DNA of 64,000 nucleotides from NCBI GenBank assembly GCA_965644315.1, contig CBFFRQ010000068.1, positions 992,001 through 1,056,000 of the forward strand. Direction: 5' to 3'. The DNA is from Caecitellus pseudoparvulus (lineage: Eukaryota; Bigyra: Bicosoecida). The notes under the pieces were generated by a model. It was not told the DNA's origin. It worked only from the letters and a program-made list of their open reading frames with translations, and did no database searches. Below are positions 1 through 8,349 of the stretch, piece by piece. The position numbers were made by a program, and so were the translations under genes. Positions within the stretch are counted from its first letter, which is position 1, and each line of letters starts with the position of its first letter.

Positions 1-1883
1 ACAAGGGGGCAGGAATGTCAGTCGCTGGCAGCACAGCCAGGGCAAGGTCCCCCCCGGATGCAGTCGCCTTGGCTTGCAACTGGCGCAAGCTGCTCTGCAA
101 GCTGCCAGCATCCACGATAACGTCATCACCCCGTGCGGCGTGCTCGCTAGCGACCGTCGGAGCCTCACTTGACACGGGGGAGGGTGGCTGCACGGCCCTC
201 TTCTTGCGAGGAGTTCGCCGCGGAGGCGTGGCCAGGGGCAGCAGGCGGTGGGTCGCCCGCTTCACCCCAGAACTGCGCCCGGTAGAGGCGCTGACACCCC
301 GTGTTGCCTGGGCAGCCCGCAAGATGGTGTGCAGCGCAGAAGGCGGAGCATGTGCATCGAAAGTGATGCGTTCCAAATCAGGGGCCGCTTTCTGCATGGA
401 GTTCCACTTCTGCCAGCACTGGTTGTCGCTGCGCGTGATGCCGTGGCCGCTGAGCACAGACGACACCACCGACCAGCGAGAGAGGCCCTCCGCACGCACG
501 GCAGCTACAAGGTGTAGCACCTCTTCTTTGGACCATGGCTTGGTAACAATGGAGGGATCCAGGACGTTTTGCCAGCGCTCGCGCAGTTGTGGGGCAGTGC
601 GGCCTGGCATGTGCAGCGCCATGGGCACCCACTGCCCAGCCCCATATGCGGCATGCAGGTGCACGAGCATAGCATCTTCCCATGGCGTGAAGGCGAAGCG
701 CTTGATAGCAGGGTCTGTGGTCAGGTGCCACCTGGTTCGAAGCCCAGCCCCAGTCCTGCCGGGCAATGCCAGAGCCATCCAGCCCCACCTGCCTGCGTTG
801 GACAGGTCCCCCTGAATGCCATCTCCGAGCACTTGATCAGGCTGCAGCATCGCACCTGGAAGTGCCAAGGTATCGGGCGGGGCCTCGGCCTGGCGCACAG
901 GCGGAGCGTGAGCCTCATCGTGCGCCACGTACATGTTCAGGTGCTCCTTCGCCGAAGCCAGGAGCTGCTCGTCTTCCTGGGGCTTCCACTGGTGCACAGA
1001 CACTTCATGAGCCTTGGTTGCCCAGCGCTTCAAGCAGTCCATGGGGTGGCGCCCCTCGCCCACGAACGCAGCCACTCGCACCCAGTCGTGCTGCCCGTAG
1101 GTGTCCACGGCCGCCGCCAGCGCCGCCTGCTCTGCCTTTGACCAGGGCTTGCTGGCGGACTTCAGGCCAGGCCGAACTGCCCCAAACCACTGCACCATGC
1201 AGGCTTCTGCATCCATGCGGGGCAAGTGCTTACGTGCAACATCTGACCAGTTCACGTCGCCAGGCCTCAAGCAGGCTGCGGCGACATGCTCAAGGGGGAG
1301 CCCCTGCAAGTCAACGAGCTGCAGGTGAGCAAGAGTATCAATGTCCGGCTCGGGAACGTATCGTGCAATGATGGCATTGGCCATGGCAGTGTCCACCGCC
1401 CCGCCAGCCGTGCAGATGCCAGTTTCTTCGCACACGGCGCTGAGCAAGGTCTTTGAGTCGGCTGCCTGCCACTTGGGAGGTGCCTCGGAATGGGCATGCC
1501 GGCCCTTGTGCCAAGCCTGCCGCTGCAAGGCGTCTACGTTCGACAGTGGGCGTTCACCGTCTGCATCCACGAGGAACTCGCTGCCCACCCAACGACGGTA
1601 GCGTGAGCTGAGAGGCGGATGCTGCATGCGGTGCCGATGCTGAGCAGGCTCATTGGTGTTGAACGTGCCCACGAAATCATCAGGGCGAGACTGCTCCAGC
1701 ACACAAGCGTGGATGTGTCGGCCAACAGTGCTCTGCGAGTGAAAGTGAGCGGGTGGGGCGGCTGCGTATGCCAGCCACTCTGCGGTAATTGGTACGCACA
1801 AGCGCTTCGTCTACCCGGCTCAAGAACGCCTTTACTTGGAGCTGGAGCTGCTGGTTCCGATCGAATGCAGAGGGTAGGGCCAT
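1..1883 (-). CDS. SNAPC4: SNAPC4-like multi-repeat Myb protein (snRNA-activating complex large subunit), C-terminus off window
   Basis: The coding frame is not the longest ORF here; it appears when the minus strand is read through 1-1732. From about residue 187 there is a Myb half-repeat (DVNWSDVARKHL) followed by four Myb/SANT repeats ending near residue 473 at NQCWQKWNSM. This is the 4.5-repeat layout known for SNAPC4, the subunit that binds the proximal sequence element of snRNA promoters. Repeat signatures include KPWSKAEQAALAAAVDTYG, HQWKPQEDEQLL, RFAFTPWEDAMLVHLH and KPWSKEEVLHLV. Upstream lies a conserved-looking block (DDFVGTF, HPPLSSRYRRWVG). I model one intron at 1733-1799 (GTGCGT...CGCAG) joining exon 1 (1800-1883, AFDRNQQLQLQV) in phase 0. 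The true start may be in a further upstream exon, and the C-terminus continues past position 1. Family assignment is an inference from repeat number and order; another multi-repeat Myb protein is the alternative. Confidence 0.75.
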
Positions 1884-3239
1884 ATCACTTGAAGGAGCGA
1901 CAGGCACACCTTGCCTTGCGGTTCAGAGCGCTCTTGGGCTCCGCAAGTTTGCTTTGGGATCGAGCTTCACTGAACCTGCGTATGGTTTCCTTCAGGCCAG
2001 GGTGCAGGCGTTGTCCATGGCCCACAGCCACTCCACAGCGGCACAGTCCACATGGACAGCTGGATCCACTTCCTTTTTGAGTGAATGTGGAGATTTGCTC
2101 AAATGTCCGCATTGCTCAACATCTGCCACACTTCCTGAACCCCGTATGCAGTTCCGCTGTGCATGATGAAACATAATACAGTACCATTCGAAGAGGCCAA
2201 CAGCATTTGCCTTGTTGTTGTATGAATGGGGGTAGCTTGCGACCCGCTCTTTGAGCCTGCTACGCCTTCAAGCAAGCCTGCGCAGCTTGAGGAGGCCTGC
2301 CGCCACGCAGCAGCCGCTAGGGTTCACGCCCAGCACCCCGATGAGCTCACGGGCTCCCAACCAGTCACGCCGGGCGCCGCGCCCCCTCCCTTTCCCCGAT
2401 TCATGCTGCTCCTCTGCGCCTGTGGCCGGTGAAGGCATGCCAAGCCTCCAGCACAAAGGCTGGCTGGTTGAGCTGCACCAGCGTGTGGAGGTCGAGAGGA
2501 GAAGAAGGAGAGTGAGAGAGGAGACGCAGCAAGTTCGTGTATTACAGAGCTACACCAGACCCCAGTCTTCGTTGCACGTGCTGCGGGCCCTGCAAAAGCA
2601 GCACGCTGAGGGTGCGGTTTGCGTTGCGGCTCCTGCACTGCACCTGAATCAACAAGAGCCCATGCCGGTGAAGGATAAAGAGAGGAAGTCGGTGCAGAGC
2701 AGTGCGCTTTCTGCACATTCACAGCCCCCACCACTGTGTAGGGTGACGGAGAAGCTCCGGCCTCGCCACAGAGAGGCTCATCAAGGCTTACAAACTGTTG
2801 TACTCGGTAACGGTAGTGCGAGCACTGCCCACGGAACCACCCGTGCCACAACGAGCACCCCCGCAGGAAAGTCGGCAGCCGAGACGAGCGCTCAGAGCCC
2901 TGTGGCAGAGCTAGCCAGCCTCGTCGCGGAAGCGAAGGCGATTGGCAGGGGAGATGTGCCTGTGTCAAAGGCGTGGGTGGCCGCTACTCCCCCTGCGGGG
3001 CCCACACAGCGATCGAAGTCGCTCCACACGGCAGCCAGCACACCCAGCACAGACCCTCGCCCAGAGCAGACAAGTGCACATCGGAACCAGGGTGCTGTTG
3101 CATACCAAGCAGACCATGGCCTGGAGCCCTTGCCACTTGTAGACCCCAGTGCTCTCCTGTCGCGCAGGCTGGGAGACCGGGGCCACCAAGCCCCTTGAAT
3201 GGTCAGCAAAGCTTTTCAGTGATGCATTGCAGTGCCTGC
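1884..3239. other. Region without a confident gene
   Basis: Nothing here is recognisable. A plus-strand open frame runs 2341 (first ATG) to 3198, 285 residues, rich in Ser, Ala, Arg and Gln, with no domain I can name. Its stop lies 41 bp from the stop of the minus-strand YhhN gene, which matches the tail-to-tail spacing of real gene pairs in this window and is the only argument for it. A minus-strand open frame (2324-2968) overlaps it. The part near 1884-2174 may hold the missing 5' exon of the SNAPC4-like gene. Confidence 0.25.
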
Positions 3240-4121
3240 CTAGGACGACTTGTCGCTGTTCAGCTTGAGGAAAGCTCCACTGGGCAGGTTGGTGGTCGCG
3301 GATGCTGCAATGAGCAGCTGAGCAGCGTAGTACGTGACCATCACGGCCAGTCGGCCGTAGGGCGCTGGCAAGACAGGCTGTGGCAAGAACTTGTTCAAGG
3401 CCAGGACTGAGTCACTGACGACGAAGAGCAGGGCTCCTGCGGCGCCAGTGATGAAGCTTGCAGCTCCCGGACGGGAGTAAGGGGTGGTGTAGTGGCGTGA
3501 GACGGCGCGGAACGCCATGAGGCAAATGACCGTTGCGTATGCGATGACAGGGACCTTCAGATCAGCAGGAATGTGTTCCCACATGTAGCTCACAAGCCCT
3601 GCGCCATACGCTGCCAAGGGGAGGGCGTTGGAGATGGGGGGGAAGGCGTCCATCCAAAACGCCCAAACATACGCCACGTGGCCGACGAAGAAGGACACCA
3701 GACCCAACAAGAAGAAGTCAATGCCCTTGACTCCCTCGGGGGCGCCCGAGTTGCGGTCCTCGAACTCCAGAAATACATCTCCACAACCAGACGCGAGCAA
3801 GCCAGCACACACCAGCCAGGCGTACGAGGTGACTGGCTGAGGCTTCCCCGCAGTCGCTCCATAGGCCACACCGAGGGCCAGCACAATCACAGGCGCTGCC
3901 TTGAATGCTGCGGATTGCTCTGGAGACCTGTGCGGGTGCAATTCAGGCGTATTGGCGTGGTTGAGCTGCTTGCGGGGGAAGCGGACCGCAAGGCAAGCTT
4001 CGCTGGGCCGCCACGCCCGGACGCACAGGGCGGGAAAGAGGTCCGGTTTGAGGATGTACACACAAAATGCAGCCATTACACCGGCAGCAGCCAGGAAGTG
4101 CTGTCCGTTTGAGCCTGCCAT
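3240..4121 (-). CDS. YhhN/TMEM86 family membrane protein (lysoplasmalogenase-like)
   Basis: A hydrophobic protein with about eight membrane segments. Family hallmarks are visible: LLASGCGDVFLEFE, FFLLGLVSFFVGHVAYVWAF, GALLFVVSDSVLALNKF and YYAAQLLIA near the C-terminus, including the two Asp residues (GDVFL, SDSVLA) that members share. Animal TMEM86A/B hydrolyse the vinyl-ether bond of lysoplasmalogens, so the same activity in an internal membrane is possible but not shown. I chose ATG at 4121 (MAGSNGQHF); the open frame extends upstream only with non-ATG codons. A probable in-frame intron lies at 3928-4026 (99 nt, GTGCGT...CACAG). Removing it joins KPDLFPAL to SPEQSAAFKAAP and gives 260 residues, deleting a charged stretch that interrupts the first hydrophobic region. 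Confidence 0.85.
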   Translation of the reverse strand: MAGSNGQHFLAAAGVMAAFCVYILKPDLFPALCVRAWRPSEACLAVRFPRKQLNHANTPELHPHRSPEQSAAFKAAPVIVLALGVAYGATAGKPQPVTSYAWLVCAGLLASGCGDVFLEFEDRNSGAPEGVKGIDFFLLGLVSFFVGHVAYVWAFWMDAFPPISNALPLAAYGAGLVSYMWEHIPADLKVPVIAYATVICLMAFRAVSRHYTTPYSRPGAASFITGAAGALLFVVSDSVLALNKFLPQPVLPAPYGRLAVMVTYYAAQLLIAASATTNLPSGAFLKLNSDKSS

Positions 4122-4418
4122 GGCTGGCGGTGAGGTACTGGCGGAATTTGATGTACAAACTGCACCCAGCGTGCTGTGCGACTGCAGTCGTCGTGGACAG
4201 AATGTGCAGAGATCACAAGAGGAATGTGCATGGGTGGGATAGGAAATTTGTTCTGGCGGGCGTCTGTGCGCCTTTTGTTCGCCCTGCGACTGCCTGGTCA
4301 GCCTCAGATGTGCTCCTGACACGCCGCTTCAAAACTCCTCACGCTTCATGGGTGTGTCTGCGCTCAGCCTGCATAGCCAAGGCTACAACACGAAACAGTG
4401 CACGCTTGCCAAACCACA
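4122..4418. promoter_or_regulatory. Divergent promoter gap
   Basis: This 297-bp gap separates the start of the YhhN gene (-) from that of the small mitochondrial-type gene (+). By position it should hold both promoters. I see no TATA box or shared motif that I would defend. Confidence 0.4.
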
Positions 4419-4877
4419 ATGCTGGGCAGTCGGGCGGCACTGCTCTCTGCGTCGAAGGCACTGCAGCTGGTGCAGCTCGTATCCAGCCCCCACATCAGGA
4501 GGTGCAGCAGCGCAACGAGGCAGTTGCCGAAGCTAACCACCGATCAAGTGCTAGCTGAGATGAATTCGTTGAACGACGAAATGGAAAGCCTGTTTGGTGG
4601 TGCACCTCCGCCTGCTGCGACAGAGCAACGAGCGGAAATTGGTTTGCAGCACGAAGCACCTCAGGCTCCAGCGGAGAGCCGCAAGGTCCAGCAGACGCGT
4701 GAGGCTGTCTCAGAGAAGCGAGTGCTCGCTGCCCACGGGACTGGCGGCGAGGCATTGTCACCTGTCAGTTCCGAGGGTGTCTGTGCCCCGCCTCCGGTGG
4801 TGAACGTCACCTACCACATCCACCATCACACACACCACCACCACTACTACAACGGGCAATCAAGCTCAGACAGCTGA
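4419..4877 (+). CDS. Small mitochondrial-type protein with His-rich C-terminus
   Basis: A 152-residue protein that I do not recognise. The first 40 residues (MLGSRAALLSASKALQLV, then RRCSSATRQ) are Arg/Ser/Ala-rich, contain no acidic residue, and carry an RRCSS motif typical of mitochondrial presequence cleavage sites. A short acidic helix follows (LTTDQVLAEMNSLNDEMES), then a low-complexity Ala/Glu/Pro middle. The end is striking: VVNVTYHIHHHTHHHHYYNG, nine His within twelve residues, next to alternating hydrophobic residues. Metal binding or metal trafficking is plausible but inferred only from composition. The start is the ATG at 4419, since the frame upstream encodes nothing presequence-like. 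Its stop is 28 bp from the stop of the convergent peroxiredoxin gene, which supports it being a real gene. Confidence 0.6.
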   Translation: MLGSRAALLSASKALQLVQLVSSPHIRRCSSATRQLPKLTTDQVLAEMNSLNDEMESLFGGAPPPAATEQRAEIGLQHEAPQAPAESRKVQQTREAVSEKRVLAAHGTGGEALSPVSSEGVCAPPPVVNVTYHIHHHTHHHHYYNGQSSSDS

Positions 4878-4905
4878 AGCCACCTGATGTGCATGGATTG
4901 GTTGA

Positions 4906-6075
4906 TTATACCCCTTTAGATTCGGTTTCCTCCTTGATGTCGGTGCACGTTCCCCCCGAACCCGCAGCTGCCGCGCTGCTCGTCTGCTGGAGTTCGGCTC
5001 CCCTGAGCAATGTGGAAGAGTCTTCCATTGCTACTGCCCTTGCACACACACGCGCTTGGTCCGGGTCATCCACCAGTGTGATGTACTCCCGCTTGCTCGG
5101 CAACCCGACTGTGATGGGCGGCAGCAGGGCAGTTGGGCAGGTTCCGCTGTTCAGATCAGGCGCACAAGAGCAGCGCCATCCTCACCGCAGCTCTGGCTCA
5201 TGTGCATGTACTCCGGCTTGAGTTTGCCAGCGTCCGTCAAGAAAACCTTGTCCCCGGGCAACCACTCAGCTGGTGTTGCCACGGGGTGCTTGAACGTGAG
5301 CTGCAGGGCCTTGACTGTGCGGAGCATGTCGGTGAAGCTTCGACCAACAGTCCACGGCATGACGGAAATGAACACGATTTCTTTCAGTGGGTTGATCATA
5401 TATGCCACTCGGGCCGTCAGCGGTTTGCCGTCCTCCCCGCCCAGCTTGTCGTAGTCCATCTGTGGATGGGGCACAAGCGGCGTGCACCAGATCCGGCAGG
5501 AGCGTCCTGGCACAGGCGGGCGCGAACCTTCCAAAGCCTGGATACGGCCCTATCGGAATCATCCACGATGGGGAACTCCAGGCTGCATCTGCTGACGGTC
5601 TGTAGTGGAGTATCAGGGCCGAATCAGTGTGCGCACGTTCATGGAGCGACAGCTGCTGGCCGTACTTCGATGTCCTTCTTCCACTCTTGATGCACACTGA
5701 CAGGGTCGCACGAGCACGCTAGAATCTTGCAGTTTACTCCAGCAAAGTCCGGGACCAGTTTGGACACCTGAAAGGGCGCCTTCACAAGTGGACTAAACAC
5801 GCCAGCTTCCGGCCGGCCACACAAGCTCCTTGAACGCACCTCTCCCAGCTCAGTGGTGCACACAGGCGTGAAGTCAGCTGGGTGCGCAAAGATGACCCCC
5901 CAGCCATCGCCGAAGTACTGTGTTGGGTGGCCGCCAGGCGGGAAGTGCTTGTGCAGGGAGCAGGCTTCCCTCCCCGCGTTTCTGTCGCCCGCCAACGCAC
6001 ATCGTACACATCAAGTTCCCCGGTCGTGCTTTGAACAGTCACATTAGGCAGCACTTCATACAAGTGCAGAGGCAT
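4906..6075 (-). CDS. PRDX6: 1-Cys peroxiredoxin (Prx6 type)
   Basis: Thiol peroxidase that reduces hydrogen peroxide and lipid hydroperoxides. Six exons: 6001-6075, 5840-5917, 5666-5767, 5528-5599, 5186-5459 and 4906-5108, separated by introns of 66-83 nt; all phases close and give 267 residues. The peroxidatic Cys is C45 in HPADFTPVCTTE, with the conserved Thr three residues before it. The partner Arg is in LTARV (about R126). The Prx6-specific C-terminal block is present (SVMPWTVGRSFTDMLRTVKA, HPVATPAEW), and the last exon holds VGLPSKREYITL, equivalent to the family's final strand. A tail of about 45 residues beyond this is extra and low in complexity. No targeting sequence is evident, so cytosol is likely. 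The Cys typical of a resolving residue in 2-Cys enzymes is not in the usual place. Confidence 0.93.
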
Positions 6076-6278
6076 GCTTGACAGAGCTGCCTGGCTGTCA
6101 GGCGCACGTGGCGCATGAAAGGGTGGCCTGCGGAGTCACACGTGGGTGGCAGGCTGACGTGGCCCTTGAGAGATGCACTCGCAGTTGTTCTTGGGAACGT
6201 GGACCGAGGTGGATGCCCGCCGATGAAAAATAGGCAAGCTGTTGCAAGCTTGGACTACAGTTGTCATCGCCGTGCATT

Positions 6279-8228
6279 TTATTCGTCAGCTTCCGCCGCT
6301 GCTTTGGCACGCCTCGTCCGGGCTCGGGTGGTCCTGGCGCTGGTCTTGGTGGAGCTTGGCTTCTTGGGCTTCCCTCCCCCCACCGCAGCACCGCCAGTTG
6401 GTCCAAGCATGGACGCGAAAAACTCCTTTGCATCTGCCGTGTCTTTGCCAGAAGCAGCACCCCCAGATGACGATGACTGCTTCGCAGCGCGGCGTGTGGT
6501 GCGCCGAGAGGATTTTGAAGTGCCTCCCGCCGATTCCAAGCCGGGCTTCCCTACTCCCTCGGTTCTTGCCTCTTTATCTTGCTTCTGAGCACCGCCACGA
6601 CCAGCCTTGTGAGGTTTGGTGGGCTTTGGACCAGAGCCTTGAGCTTCCTCCTCTCTCGCTTCCCGTACAATCTTGGCAAGGTCAGCTTCTGCTGCGGAGG
6701 CGGCTTGAGATACAGCCTGAGCGGCCGCTGCAGAGGCTGACCGCTTCGTCTTGCCTGGAACCAGGGCCGGGAATTCCTGGGCCAGGGATTCGGCCCAAGC
6801 CCCAGGCTCTGGTAGAGCGTCCAACGCCACAGCAGCTGAAGACTTCTCTGAAGATGCCACCGCCCTCCCCTTGAACAGCCGCCATCGCAGGCTCACTGAG
6901 GCAGGGGAAGCTGCCAGGAGCTCCGCCATGGCAGCCTGGGCGTCTTCCCCGTGCTGTGGCAATACTGCAGCGAGCGTGGGCAGTTCCCCGTCATCCCCAG
7001 CATACTCAGCGAGAGAGTCGGCGATCAGGGCGTCGCAGTCACATCCAGGTGGCAGGGACACACATCCGTGGGGTTCCAACTTGCACGGAAGAGGCAGGGG
7101 TCCTGACGCCAGACCCGGGATGGCGATGCCACCACCCTGAATGCCAAAGCGCAGCGCCGCTGACATCCTTGACACGATTTGGCCCAGGCAGCCCACACCA
7201 ATGCCTGCCGAGCAAGACGTTGAGACGAGGCCAGCCCCCCAGCTCAGAGCAAGGCGCCGCAACTCAGCAAACAGGGCGTCAGTCTGCCGATCGGAAGGGG
7301 CAGCCTGCTGGGCCTGGGCAGGCGGAATGAAGTGCCCGCCACTCTGGGGCTCCAAGAAGCCAAGTGCATCCATCCGTGTTGGCACCAGTACAACCGGCAT
7401 CCCCACGCTAGCTTGCAGCACCCCGGGTGGCATGCCTGCGTCATCGTCCCTGCTCGTCTGCAACGCTTCCACCAGAGTGATAGGGGTAGTGGATGGCAAG
7501 CCTTCAGCTTCCTTGCTTTCCAGGGCATCTGCAGCACTGGGTTGAGTTCGACCAGCTGCAAGGGCACGGCAGAGCTTCCAAAACCTTGCAGCGTCAGGCA
7601 AGGTCGCCTCGTCCCCCCGTTCTGCGGCGGCAGAGGCTGTCTGCAAGGCCTGGAGCCAAGCCTCAGCCTGCAGCGTCGCAGACCAAGCGTCACCCATGTC
7701 TACACACACCAGTGCAACCGTTTTTCGGGGGTCTGCAGCAATCACTGCGCTTTGCAGCTGTGCCATACTTGCTCGGTCGTCGATGCACCACACATCGAGC
7801 GGCGTAGCTGCAGCGGAGGGGGGGAGGATGAAAGGGTGCTGCACCATCGACAAGGAAGCAGAGAATCAGCTCACCCGTGTCCAATTCACACTCTTGCGAA
7901 GAGGCTTCGGCTCGCAGCTCTTGAGCTGCAAGGTGGCCGGTGGCAACGCCAGTGGCACTTGCGCTGCCGTTGAGCAAGTCTTTCACAGTGTCGACAGGCT
8001 TCCGCTGCCTGGCTGCCACCATGCACCTCAACAGTGAACGTTTTCCACTTCCTACATTGCCTGTGGGTCAGCGCCGCGAGCAGGTGCGCCGGTCCGGACT
8101 CGTGCCAAAGCTACACGACGGCGCTGGCTCCTGATTCCGCACGCACCCAACAGAAGCAGCGAGCCTCCCAAAGGCTTGACAGTGGACGCACTGTCAAGCA
8201 AAGTTTGCCAAGCAGATGAACCCTCCAT
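6279..8228 (-). CDS. DYNC1LI: Cytoplasmic dynein light intermediate chain
   Basis: Subunit of cytoplasmic dynein 1 that joins the heavy chain to cargo adaptors. Exons 8147-8228, 7875-8060 and 6279-7807 give 598 residues with closed phases. The G-like domain starts with SLLLLGNVGSGKRSLL (residues 23-38), followed by LDVWCIDD, TVALVCVDMGDAWSA, MPVVLVPTRMDALG and LRRLALSWGAGLVSTS, the order seen in LIC proteins. The P-loop is degenerate: the Ser/Thr after Gly-Lys is Arg. The C-terminal 180 residues are disordered and basic but contain DAKEFFASMLGPTGG (about 548-562), which resembles LIC effector helix 1 that binds Hook/BICD-type adaptors. That favours dynein 1 over the ciliary dynein-2 LIC. The next gene upstream on the same strand is IFT88, 121 bp away. 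Confidence 0.88.
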
Positions 8229-8349
8229 AGCTCCCCAGTCGGCGTGGCGTTGCGAGACACGCGCTCAGGAGTAGGGCGAGAGCGAGCAACATGGGGTGTA
8301 TTGTTTGGCCAATAGAGGCTAGTGCGGTTTGCCTGGCGTGCCTGCAGCG

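Noticed and set aside
730-741. GGTTCGAAGCC, similar to a tRNA B box
   Set aside because: It lies inside the SNAPC4-like Myb coding frame and no A box or cloverleaf can be formed around it.
2341-3198. 285-residue plus-strand open frame
   Set aside because: Low-complexity composition and no family resemblance; only its spacing to the YhhN stop supports it, so it is noted under the region and not called as a gene.
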